From the NCBI RefSeq assembly GCF_900078675.2, contig NZ_LT546237.1, forward strand, positions 3,521,908 through 3,558,587: a stretch of DNA of 36,680 nucleotides. The letters run 5' to 3'. The notes beneath the pieces were generated by a model. It was not told the DNA's origin. It worked only from the letters and a program-made list of their open reading frames with translations, and did not search any database. Below are positions 1-7,319 of this stretch, piece by piece; positions within the stretch are counted from its first letter, which is position 1; the number at the start of each line of letters is the position of its first letter. The translations under genes were made by a program, and so were the position numbers. The DNA is from Mycobacterium interjectum. Its GTDB lineage: Bacteria; Actinomycetota; Actinomycetes; Mycobacteriales; Mycobacteriaceae.

Positions 1-479
<479 letters not shown>

Positions 480-1271
480 CTACCTGCCGTGCAGCAGCTT
501 GGCGCTTTCGGCGTCGGCCGGATAGAACAGCTCGACCGCCAGTTCGGCGAGCGTGACGTCGAGCGGGGTCCCAAACGTCGTCAGTGTCGTGAACATCGAT
601 AATGGCTGCCCGCCGCCGACATCCAGCACGAAGGGGATGAGCAGCGCGCCGGCGCTGTCCGGCGGCGCGCTACGCGCTGTGGCGGCGCTCGCGACTCCCG
701 GATACGCGCGCACCTCGTCGTCGAGCGCCTGCAATCCCGCGTCGCCGGTGAGCGCGATCGTGCGCCGGAGCTGGTGCAGCAGGTAGCCCGCCCATTCCGG
801 GAAATTCAGGGTCCGCCCGGCGCGGCCGTCGGGGTGCAGCGACAGCCGGTAGACGTTGGCCGGCGGGCCGAGCAGATGGTCGGGCAGGCCGGCGGTAAGG
901 GCGGACGCCGCGGCGTTGCTGCCCAGGATGTTCCAGCAGCGGTCGATCACGATTCCGGGATAGGGGTCGTGCGCATCGAGGAGGCGCTGCACCGCGTCAC
1001 GGGCCGGGGACAGCGCGGCATCCTCGAGCGAACGCGACTGGTAACGGGGCGCGAACCCGGCCGCGAGCAGCAGCGTATTGCGTTCCCGCAGTGGAACATC
1101 GAGGCCCTCGGCGAGGGCAAGCACCATCTCCGGGCTGGGCCGCGACCGCCCCGTCTCGATGAAGCTCAGGTGCCGCGCCGATACCCCGACGGTCAGCGAC
1201 AGGTCGAGCTGACTCACCCGTCGGCGCTCCCGCCATTCGCGCAACAGGGCACCTACCGCCGCGTGGCTCAC
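480..1271 (-). CDS. XRE-family regulator with MmyB-like ligand-binding domain
   Basis: A 263-residue DNA-binding regulator. Residues 1-65 form a Cro/C1-type helix-turn-helix (LREWRERRRVSQLDLSLTVG, then VSARHLSFIETGRSRPSPEM). The remainder matches the MmyB/PAS-like sensing domain seen in many actinobacterial regulators (PGIVIDRCWNILGSNAAA, FPEWAGYLLHQLRR, FTTLTTFGTPLDVTLAELAV). The open frame extends upstream to 1499, but the GTG at 1271 places the HTH at the N-terminus and has a -10-like TACCGT 6 nt upstream. It is divergent from the SnoaL-like gene at 1396, the usual arrangement when such a regulator controls a small enzyme. It ends 18 bp before purL. The ligand is unknown. Confidence 0.85.
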   Translation of the reverse strand: MSHAAVGALLREWRERRRVSQLDLSLTVGVSARHLSFIETGRSRPSPEMVLALAEGLDVPLRERNTLLLAAGFAPRYQSRSLEDAALSPARDAVQRLLDAHDPYPGIVIDRCWNILGSNAAASALTAGLPDHLLGPPANVYRLSLHPDGRAGRTLNFPEWAGYLLHQLRRTIALTGDAGLQALDDEVRAYPGVASAATARSAPPDSAGALLIPFVLDVGGGQPLSMFTTLTTFGTPLDVTLAELAVELFYPADAESAKLLHGR

Positions 1272-1277
1272 CAAGCC

Positions 1278-1283
1278 ACGGTA
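1278..1283 (-). promoter_or_regulatory. Putative -10 box for the XRE regulator
   Basis: Minus-strand TACCGT fits TANNNT and lies exactly 6 nt before the GTG at 1271, suggesting a leaderless transcript. It lies in the 124-bp divergent region shared with the SnoaL-like gene. Inference from spacing only. Confidence 0.35.
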
Positions 1284-1395
1284 ACCACGCCGGCGTACCC
1301 GCCGCGATGACCTCGGAGGTAATTGTGCCGCCGCATCCCGCCGCGACACGCTTGGCACGACGCGTTCAACCGGAGCGCCCGACCAAGGAGGAACG

Positions 1396-1791
1396 ATGGC
1401 CGACGTCCAATCCGCCCCCAAGTTCAGCGCCGAGGTATTCGCGGCGTATTGGGCCGCGCCCACCATGTCGCGCGGCTTCGACATCCTGGCCGACGACATC
1501 GTGGGCTACTGGCCGGGCGACCCCGAGCCGGTCCGGGGTATCGAGCCCTACACGGCCAAGATCGCCGAATTACTCGACGCCGCACCGGATTTGAAGCTCG
1601 AAGTTATCGACAGCGCCACCGTCCCCGGCGCCACCGCGGGCGAGGAGCTGGTGTTTTTGCACTACGTTGGTCGGGGCACCGGGCCCGACGGGACGTTCCA
1701 GATCCGGGGCATCGACCGGGTTCGCACCCGCGACGGGATCGTGGTGGAAAACGTCATCCGCTACGACCCGCCGATCCGTGCCGGGGGCTAG
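1396..1791 (+). CDS. SnoaL-like / NTF2-fold protein
   Basis: A 131-residue protein with the small alpha+beta NTF2 fold pattern: an N-terminal helix (SAEVFAAYWAAP), a segment matching a polyketide-cyclase-like pocket (ADDIVGYWPGDPEPVRG, then YTAKIAELLDAAPDLKLEV), and C-terminal strands (ELVFLHYVGRG, FQIRGIDRVRTRDGIVVENV). Such proteins act as isomerases, cyclases, hydrolases or binding proteins on small hydrophobic molecules; the substrate cannot be told here. AAGGAGG sits about 6 nt before the ATG. It is divergent from the XRE regulator, which probably controls it, and converges on the VOC gene across a long palindrome. Confidence 0.8.
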   Translation: MADVQSAPKFSAEVFAAYWAAPTMSRGFDILADDIVGYWPGDPEPVRGIEPYTAKIAELLDAAPDLKLEVIDSATVPGATAGEELVFLHYVGRGTGPDGTFQIRGIDRVRTRDGIVVENVIRYDPPIRAGG

Positions 1792-1797
1792 GCGCTC

Positions 1798-1889
1798 GAG
1801 TGTGCGCTCACGGCTTTGCGTGTGAGGCCAGTGCGGGTTTTCGACGATTTTCCCGCCCCAGGCGCACACCCAACGCCGTGGGCGCACTC
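1798..1889. repeat. Long imperfect palindrome between convergent genes
   Basis: The 5' arm begins GAGTGTGCGCTCACGGC (1798-1814) and the 3' arm ends GCCGTGGGCGCACTC (1875-1889). Pairing continues inward, with interruptions (GCGTGTGAGGCC against GGCGCACACCC; GCGGG against CCCGC), to a loop of about 14 nt rich in T, so nearly the whole 92 bp can fold. It fills the gap between the SnoaL gene and the VOC gene and includes the VOC stop codon. It could act as a bidirectional terminator or be a dispersed intergenic palindrome. Confidence 0.6.
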
Positions 1890-2235
1890 ACTGCCCCACG
1901 ACGCAGAAGACGTTGCCCTCGGGGTCGGCCAGCACCACCCAGCGGAAGTTGTCGCCGAACTTGTGCCGGCCGACCTCGTCGGCCCCGGCCGCCGTCAGCC
2001 GCGCCACTTCGGCGTCGACGTCGGCGGCACTGAAGTCCAGGTGGACGCGGTTCTTCCCCGGGGTGGGGTCGGGCACCTTCTGGAATCCGAGCTTGGGCCC
2101 CTGGCCCAGCGTCACCGCGGTGAACTCGTCGGCGAGCAATTCCTGCGTCGTCCCACCGAACTGCTCGGCCCACCAACCGGCCAGCCCCGCGGGATCGCTG
2201 CAGTCGAACGTGACCATTTCTACGTTGATAGTCAT
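1888..2235 (-). CDS. VOC-superfamily (glyoxalase/bleomycin-resistance fold) protein, Rv0801 position
   Basis: A 115-residue protein made of two betaalphabetabetabeta units typical of VOC proteins: MTINVEMVTFDCSDP with GLAGWWAEQFG in the first half, and NRVHLDFSAADVDAEVARL with WVVLADPEGNVFCVVG in the second. VOC proteins bind a divalent metal and act as lyases, dioxygenases or antibiotic-binding proteins. The first half lacks the usual metal-ligand His, so an ordinary glyoxalase I role is doubtful. The ATG at 2235 is 14 bp after the pepC stop on the same strand, so it is probably cotranscribed with pepC. The open frame runs far upstream through pepC and the DyP gene only because stops are rare in this GC-rich strand. 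Confidence 0.8.
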   Translation of the reverse strand: MTINVEMVTFDCSDPAGLAGWWAEQFGGTTQELLADEFTAVTLGQGPKLGFQKVPDPTPGKNRVHLDFSAADVDAEVARLTAAGADEVGRHKFGDNFRWVVLADPEGNVFCVVGQ

Positions 2236-2249
2236 GGCCGGATCGTAGG

Positions 2250-3518
2250 TCAGCGGGGCGACAGAAAGGCTTGCAGCGCCGCCGAGTAGGCGGCCACGTC
2301 GTGCGCGCCCATCAACTCCCGCGCGGAGTGCATCGCCAGCTGCGGGGCCCCGATATCGACGGTCGGGATGCCGGTCCGCGCTGCGGCCAGCGGCCCGATC
2401 GTCGAACCGCACGGCAGGTCGGCGCGGTGCTCGTAACGTTGCAACCCGACCCCGGCCTGCCGGCAGGCCAGCTCGAACGCCGCCGCGGTGCGCCCGTCGG
2501 TGGCATACCGCAGATTCGGGTGCACCTTGAGCACCGGCCCGGCGTTGACCTCGATCAGGTGGCCGGGCTCGTGTCGCTCGGGGTAGTTGGGGTGGGTGGC
2601 GTGCGCCATGTCGGCCGAGGCCAGCAGCGACGCCGGCAGCCGGCGCAGGAAGTCCTCCCGGTCCCCGCCCGCGGCCAACACGATCCGCTCCAGCACGGCG
2701 CTCAGCAGGTTGGACTGCGCGCCGCGGTCGGAGGTCGATCCCACCTCCTCGTGGTCGAAGAGCACCAGCACCGGCACGAACGCCGCCGGGCCGGCGGAGA
2801 CCAACGCCTCCGTCCCCGCGTAGCAGCTGGCCTGGTTGTCCAGCCGGGGCGCGCTGAGCAGTCCGGCGTCGGCGCCGATCACCGCCGACGGGGTCAGGTC
2901 GTGCGTCATCAGGTCGGCGCTCAGCACATCTCTCGCCGCCACTCCCGCCCGCTCGGCGACGTAGTCGATGAACGAACCCCGTTGTTCCCCAACGCCCCAG
3001 ACCGCGTTGACGTGTCGCTGCGGGTCCAGAGTCACGGATTTGCGGTCCTCGGCCAAGTGGATCGCCAGCTGCGGCACCCGCAAGATCGGGTCGTCGATCC
3101 GGACCAGCCGATGGTCGATCCCGTTCCCGTCCCGCACCGACAGCCGCCCGCTGATGCCCAGGTCGCGGTCCAGCCAGGAGTTCAGCCACGCGCCGCCGTA
3201 CGGCTCCAGCGCCACCACCCGCCAGCCGGCGACCAGCCGGTCCGGGTGCTGCTTGACCCGCAGGTTGGGGCTGTCGGTGTGCGCGCCGACGATTCGGAAA
3301 GGACCGTCGGCCCCCTCGGAGTTCCAGGCGACCAGCGAGCCGCCCCGCACGATGAAGTAGCGGCCGGGTTGCCCGGGCCAACGGTCGGTCTCGGCGAGTT
3401 CGGCGTAGCCGGACGCGGCCAGCCGGGCGGCCGCCGTGGCGCAGGCGTGAAACGGCGACGGGGATGCGTCGATGAATTCGCAGAGGCCTGCGGCTCCGGC
3501 CGGCATGTTGACCATCAT
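2250..3518 (-). CDS. pepC: M18-family aminopeptidase (aspartyl aminopeptidase type)
   Basis: A 422-residue cytosolic zinc aminopeptidase of the PepC/DAP (M18) family, which removes N-terminal residues, typically acidic ones. Metal-binding and catalytic motifs are all present: [12 protein letters not shown] with His80, RLDNQ with Asp227, FDHEEVGS with Glu257/Glu258, [14 protein letters not shown] with Asp303, and LAMHSARE with His397. [21 protein letters not shown] is a further family block. Start choices are ATG 3518 and ATG 3506; the second gives an N-terminus closer to what I remember for M. tuberculosis PepC. It is divergent from the DyP gene with about 40 bp between. It corresponds to Rv0800. 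Confidence 0.94.
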   Translation of the reverse strand: MMVNMPAGAAGLCEFIDASPSPFHACATAAARLAASGYAELAETDRWPGQPGRYFIVRGGSLVAWNSEGADGPFRIVGAHTDSPNLRVKQHPDRLVAGWRVVALEPYGGAWLNSWLDRDLGISGRLSVRDGNGIDHRLVRIDDPILRVPQLAIHLAEDRKSVTLDPQRHVNAVWGVGEQRGSFIDYVAERAGVAARDVLSADLMTHDLTPSAVIGADAGLLSAPRLDNQASCYAGTEALVSAGPAAFVPVLVLFDHEEVGSTSDRGAQSNLLSAVLERIVLAAGGDREDFLRRLPASLLASADMAHATHPNYPERHEPGHLIEVNAGPVLKVHPNLRYATDGRTAAAFELACRQAGVGLQRYEHRADLPCGSTIGPLAAARTGIPTVDIGAPQLAMHSARELMGAHDVAAYSAALQAFLSPR

Positions 3519-3545
3519 GGCTGTCGGGCGCCGAGGACTTCACGC

Positions 3546-3551
3546 TAGGGT
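3546..3551 (+). promoter_or_regulatory. Putative -10 box for the DyP-encapsulin operon
   Basis: TAGGGT fits TANNNT and is followed 7 nt later by the GTG at 3559. No Shine-Dalgarno sequence lies between. This supports the GTG as the start and suggests a leaderless transcript for the whole operon. Inference only. Confidence 0.35.
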
Positions 3552-3558
3552 TGCCAGA

Positions 3559-4578
3559 GTGCCTCCGGTCCAGCCGCAACCCATCCTCCAGCCGTTGACA
3601 CCCGCCGCCATGTTTCTCGTTGTCACCATCGACGACGGCGGGGAGGCGACGGTGCACGACGCGCTGCCGAAGATCTCCGGATTGGTGCGCGCGATCGGCT
3701 TCCGCGAGCCGCCGAAACGGTTGTCGGCGATCGCCTCGATCGGCTCCGACGCCTGGGATCGCCTGTTTTCCGGGCCGCGTCCCGCCGAACTGCGTCCCTT
3801 CACCGCGCTGAACGGCCCGCGCCACACCGCCCCGGCCACGCCCGGGGACCTGTTGTTGCACATCCGGGCCGAGAGCTTGGACGTCTGTTTCGAGCTGGCC
3901 GACCGCATCCTGCGGGCGATGGCCGGCGCGGTCACCGTGGTCGACGAGGTGCACGGGTTCCGCTACTTCGACAACCGCGACCTGCTGGGGTTCGTCGACG
4001 GCACCGAGAATCCCGATGGCCCACTGGCCGTCAGCGCCACCGCCATCGGTGATGAGGATCCCGACTTCGCGGGCTCGTGCTACGTGCACGTGCAGAAGTA
4101 CGTGCACGACATGTCGGCGTGGAACGCGCTGTCGGTCACCGAGCAGGAACTGGTGATCGGCCGGACCAAGCTGGAAGACATCGAACTCGGCGACGACGAC
4201 AAGCCGGCCAACGCCCACATCGCCCTGAACGTCATCGAAGACGACGATGGCACCGAGCTGAAGATCTTGCGGCACAACATGCCCTTCGGTGAGCTGGGCA
4301 AGGGCGAATACGGCACGTACTTCATCGGGTATTCACGAACGCCGCGGGTCACCGAGCAGATGCTGGAGAACATGTTCCTCGGCGATCCGCCCGGCAACAC
4401 CGACCGCATCCTGGACTTCTCCACCGCGATCACCGGCGGCCTGTTCTTCTCCCCCACCGTCGATTTCCTCGACGACCCACCGCCGTTGCCCGCGCCGCTG
4501 GTGACGGCGCGGCCGGCCGCCCCGGCATCTGACGACGGCTCACTCGCGATCGGCAGCCTGAAAGGAACCACTCGATGA
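3559..4578 (+). CDS. dyp: DyP-type haem peroxidase, encapsulin cargo
   Basis: A 339-residue dye-decolourising peroxidase that uses H2O2 to oxidise varied substrates inside the encapsulin shell. The DyP signature GFVDGTENPDG gives the distal catalytic Asp147. The proximal haem ligand is most likely His220 (KPANAHIALN), and Arg238 with Asn240 (RHNMPFG) form the rest of the distal pocket. The tail ends in DDGSLAIGSLKGTTR (residues 325-339), the consensus signal for loading into encapsulin, joined by a Pro/Ala-rich linker. The GTG at 3559 is chosen because family similarity begins at QPILQPLTPAA. Its TGA overlaps the encapsulin ATG (ATGA), so translation is coupled. It corresponds to Rv0799c. Known family work supports packaging; the physiological substrate is not known from sequence. 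Confidence 0.96.
   Translation: MPPVQPQPILQPLTPAAMFLVVTIDDGGEATVHDALPKISGLVRAIGFREPPKRLSAIASIGSDAWDRLFSGPRPAELRPFTALNGPRHTAPATPGDLLLHIRAESLDVCFELADRILRAMAGAVTVVDEVHGFRYFDNRDLLGFVDGTENPDGPLAVSATAIGDEDPDFAGSCYVHVQKYVHDMSAWNALSVTEQELVIGRTKLEDIELGDDDKPANAHIALNVIEDDDGTELKILRHNMPFGELGKGEYGTYFIGYSRTPRVTEQMLENMFLGDPPGNTDRILDFSTAITGGLFFSPTVDFLDDPPPLPAPLVTARPAAPASDDGSLAIGSLKGTTR
4537..4566 (+). other. Encapsulin cargo-loading peptide (GSLAIGSLKG)
   Basis: Codes for residues 327-336 of the DyP peroxidase. The hydrophobic SL-x-IGSLKG pattern matches the encapsulin targeting peptide described for actinobacterial DyP cargo. The preceding 20 or so residues are Pro/Ala-rich and would act as a flexible tether. 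Confidence 0.9.
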
Positions 4579-5372
4579 ACAACCTCTACCGCGACCTGGC
4601 ACCGGTCACCGAAGCCGCCTGGGCCGAAATCGAATTGGAGGCCACCCGAACCTTCAAGCGCCACATCGCCGGGCGGCGCGTCGTCGACGTCAGCGAACCC
4701 GGTGGGCCGGTCACGGCGTCGGTCAGCACCGGCCGGCTGCTCGATGTCGAGGCGCCCACCGATGGCGTGGAGGCGCACCTGCGGGCCAGTAAACCCCTTG
4801 TCCGCCTGCGTGTTCCGTTCACCCTGTCACGCTACGAAATCGACAACGTCGAACGGGGCGCGCAGGACTCCGACTGGGACCCGGTGAAGGCCGCGGCCAA
4901 GAAGCTGGCGTTCGTCGAGGACCGCGCCATCTTCGAGGGCTACGCCGCCGGGTCGATCGACGGCATCCGCGGGTGCAGCTCCAACCCTCCGCTGACGCTG
5001 CCCGAAGATCCCCGCGACATGCCCGACGTCATCTCGCAGGCGTTGACCGGCCTGCGGCTGGCCGGCGTCGACGGCCCGTACTCGGTGCTGTTGGCCGCCG
5101 ACGTCTACACCAAGGTGAGTGAGACCACCGAACACGGATATCCCATCCGCGAGCACCTGAACCGCTTGGTGGACGGGGACATCATCTGGGCGCCGGCCAT
5201 CGACGGCGCCTTCGTGCTGACCACGCGCGGCGGCGACTTCGATCTGCAGCTGGGCACCGACGTCGCGATCGGGTACCTGCGCCACGACGCCGAGACCGTG
5301 CAGCTATATCTGCAGGAGACCCTGACGTTCTTGTGCTACACCGCCGAAGCGTCGGTCTGCCTGGCGCCGTAG
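4575..5372 (+). CDS. cfp29: Encapsulin shell protein (Cfp29, linocin-like, HK97 fold)
   Basis: A 265-residue family 1 encapsulin, the length of M. tuberculosis Cfp29. Sixty copies of such proteins typically assemble into a T=1 shell of HK97 phage-capsid fold. Recognisable blocks are MNNLYRDLAPVTEAAWAEIE (N-terminal arm that binds cargo peptides), RRVVDVSEPGG, FTLSRYEIDNVERGAQDSDW, EDRAIFEGYAAGSIDGI, GPYSVLLAADVYTKV and FDLQLGTDVAIGYLRHD. The ATG overlaps the stop of the DyP gene. No other cargo gene with a loading peptide is seen next to it; related shells can also take unlinked cargo such as BfrB. It converges with the LysR gene. Confidence 0.97.
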   Translation: MNNLYRDLAPVTEAAWAEIELEATRTFKRHIAGRRVVDVSEPGGPVTASVSTGRLLDVEAPTDGVEAHLRASKPLVRLRVPFTLSRYEIDNVERGAQDSDWDPVKAAAKKLAFVEDRAIFEGYAAGSIDGIRGCSSNPPLTLPEDPRDMPDVISQALTGLRLAGVDGPYSVLLAADVYTKVSETTEHGYPIREHLNRLVDGDIIWAPAIDGAFVLTTRGGDFDLQLGTDVAIGYLRHDAETVQLYLQETLTFLCYTAEASVCLAP

Positions 5373-5385
5373 GAGTTCATCGACG

Positions 5386-5428
5386 GCTATCGGATTCATC
5401 GATATCCGTTACCGCGGTTAGCGATAGC
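5386..5428. repeat. Small inverted repeat in the encapsulin/LysR convergent gap
   Basis: GCTATCG (5386-5392) and CGATAGC (5422-5428) are perfect inverted arms, with CGGAT/ATCCG nested between them. They lie in the 129-bp gap after encapsulin, where a terminator for both convergent genes is expected, but no T-run follows. The remainder of the gap shows nothing recognisable. Confidence 0.25.
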
Positions 5429-5501
5429 GGACGGGACTGCTCGCCGATTCGCTCCGTGCCGCCGGGCGCCGCTCGATCGTCAGGTAGCCTCGCCGGGCTG
5501 C

Positions 5502-6401
5502 TCAACCGTCGTCGGGCAGCTCGAACGAAGCGACGAGCCGGGCGATATCGCGGCGGCGCGAGTCGGCCGGCCACACCACCCAGGTGCGGCGCTCCAGGGG
5601 GCGTCCGACCAGCGGGGCCCATGTCACGTTGTCCGGCAACGGTCGAGGCTGGTCCGCCGGTGCAAGCGCGAAGGCATGACCGCCACTCACCGCGGCGAAC
5701 TTCACGTCGGCGATCAGCACGTGCCCGTCCGGTGCGGGCGGCCCGGTTTCGATGCCGTGGCTGCGCAGCGCCGCCGTGAGCTCGTCGTACCAGGCCGGAC
5801 TGCTCGACCGCGGAAAACCCGTCCACCGTAGGTCTTTCAGGTCGTTCAGGGAGATCCCACCGGGCCCGACGCGGCCCGCGGCGATCGACGAATCCAGAAG
5901 GACGCCAAGGCTTTCGCGGGCCACCAGCATCGCGTCGAATTCGGACCCGGTGGGACGCTCGCGCACCAGGCCGACATCGAGCTCGTCGTCGCGCAGTGCG
6001 GCGAATTGCGCGGCCGTCGATAGATGACGCGGAACGACTCGCGTCTCGGGCGCCTCGGCCGCGAACTTGGCGAGCGCTCCGGGCAGCACGTGCGAGGCCA
6101 ACTCCAGCGGGATGCCCAGCCTGATGACCCCGCTGGCCTCGCCGCCATAGCTGGACATCGTGCGCACCGCCTGCCGGTACCGGGCCAGGACGGCGCGCGC
6201 CTCCTCGAGCAGGGCCACGCCCGCCTCGGTGGGCCGCACGCCGGTGCTGACGCGCTCCAGCAGCCGAACCCCGATTTCGCGCTCGAGAGCGCTCACGGTC
6301 TGGGAAATCGCCGATTGGCTCACGTGCAGCCGGCGAGAGGCCGCCGACATGCCGCCCTCTTCCACGACGGCGACAAAGGCACTAAGTTCTCGCAACTCCA
6401 T
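5502..6401 (-). CDS. LysR-family transcriptional regulator
   Basis: A 299-residue LTTR. The N-terminal winged HTH is textbook: MELRELSAFVAVVEEGGMSA, then AASRRLHVSQSAISQTVSAL and EREIGVRLLERVSTGVRPTE. From about residue 90 an effector-binding domain follows (GVIRLGIPLELASHVLPGAL, DDELDVGLVRE, and VGRPLERRTWVVWPADSRRR near the end). It is divergent from the SDR gene at 6565 across 163 bp, the classical arrangement for an LTTR and its target. The effector is probably a substrate or product of the SDR (inference). Confidence 0.9.
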   Translation of the reverse strand: MELRELSAFVAVVEEGGMSAASRRLHVSQSAISQTVSALEREIGVRLLERVSTGVRPTEAGVALLEEARAVLARYRQAVRTMSSYGGEASGVIRLGIPLELASHVLPGALAKFAAEAPETRVVPRHLSTAAQFAALRDDELDVGLVRERPTGSEFDAMLVARESLGVLLDSSIAAGRVGPGGISLNDLKDLRWTGFPRSSSPAWYDELTAALRSHGIETGPPAPDGHVLIADVKFAAVSGGHAFALAPADQPRPLPDNVTWAPLVGRPLERRTWVVWPADSRRRDIARLVASFELPDDG

Positions 6402-6564
6402 GGCTGGTAGCCGTTCCTGGCCAACTCCTTCCGCTATCCGCTCAGCTTAGTTAATGGCCGCCATCAGCAACGCCGATAGCCCGGCCGCCGGCGGCGGAAT
6501 TAAATGGGTGGGCGGAGGCGCTGTTGGCTGCGGTATGTGCAGTAATTCGTCGAGGAGGGCTCCG
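6402..6564. promoter_or_regulatory. Divergent LysR/SDR control region
   Basis: The gap holds the SDR ribosome-binding site GAGGAGGG (6552-6559, 5 nt before ATG 6565). AT-rich stretches near 6447-6455 and 6499-6504 and a spaced GCTATC/GATAGC pair are candidate LTTR or promoter elements. No single T-N11-A site stands out clearly. Confidence 0.3.
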
Positions 6565-7305
6565 ATGACAAAAACTCTTGAGGGTTCGATTGCACTGGTC
6601 ACCGGCGCCACCGCAGGCATCGGGCGGGCCGTCGCGCTGCAACTCGCCGCGCTCGGCGCCGAGGTGGTGGTGCACGGGCGCAGTGCCGAACGCGGCGCCG
6701 AGACGGTGCAGAAAATCCAAAATGCCGGCGGCAAAGCGCGTTTCGTCGCGGCCGACCTTGCCGAGGCCGACGACGTCCGGCGCCTGGCGGCCGAGGTTGG
6801 CCCGGTCGACATCCTGATCAACAACGCCGGTGTGTACAAGTTCGGGACAACCGCCGACACCGACGACGCGTTCTTCGACGAACACATCAACATCAACCTG
6901 CGCGCCCCCTACATCTTGGTCGCGCAACTCGTGCCCGGTATGGCCGCGCGGGGCGGGGGCGTCGTCGTCAACCTGAGCACCATTGCCGCCGCGGTTCCGG
7001 CGCGGATGGGCGGCGTGTACGGCGCCAGCAAGGCCGGTGTCGAACTGCTGACCCGGGTTTGGGCCGACGAATTCGGCCGGTCCGGGGTGCGGGTGAATGC
7101 TGTGCAGGCCGGGCCGACCGAAACGCCCGGAACCGCGGCCACCCCCGGCCTCGCCGAAAGCTTCGCCACGGTAACCACGCTCGGCCGGGTAGCCGGGCCC
7201 GACGAAATCGCCAATGCCGTCACGTTTTTGGCGTCTCCGCAGGCCAGCTACATCAACGGCGCGATCGTGCAGGCCAACGGCGGACAACTGGCGATCGCCC
7301 CATAA
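6565..7305 (+). CDS. Short-chain dehydrogenase/reductase (classical SDR)
   Basis: A 246-residue NAD(P)-dependent oxidoreductase. Cofactor motif TGATAGIG is at residues 13-20, NNAG at 86-89, catalytic Ser138 in NLSTIA, and the Tyr152/Lys156 pair in YGASK. VRVNAVQAGPTETPG and the end NGAIVQANGGQLA are typical of the FabG-like branch. HGRSAERG after the second strand suggests preference for NADPH. The ATG at 6565 has a strong GAGGAGGG site. It is divergent from the LysR gene and converges on the MOSC fusion with 14 bp between. The substrate is not evident; FabG-like proteins include many alcohol and ketone reductases. Confidence 0.92.
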   Translation: MTKTLEGSIALVTGATAGIGRAVALQLAALGAEVVVHGRSAERGAETVQKIQNAGGKARFVAADLAEADDVRRLAAEVGPVDILINNAGVYKFGTTADTDDAFFDEHININLRAPYILVAQLVPGMAARGGGVVVNLSTIAAAVPARMGGVYGASKAGVELLTRVWADEFGRSGVRVNAVQAGPTETPGTAATPGLAESFATVTTLGRVAGPDEIANAVTFLASPQASYINGAIVQANGGQLAIAP

Positions 7306-7319
7306 CGGCTCGACGGCCT

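Noticed and set aside
1888..4275. A 795-codon open frame on the minus strand
   Set aside because: Only its last 115 codons are a real gene (the VOC protein). The rest runs through pepC and the DyP gene in non-coding frames; stops are rare because of the high GC content.
3540..5285. Minus-strand frames opposite the DyP and encapsulin genes
   Set aside because: The plus-strand products match well-known families over their full length; the opposite frames show no domain.
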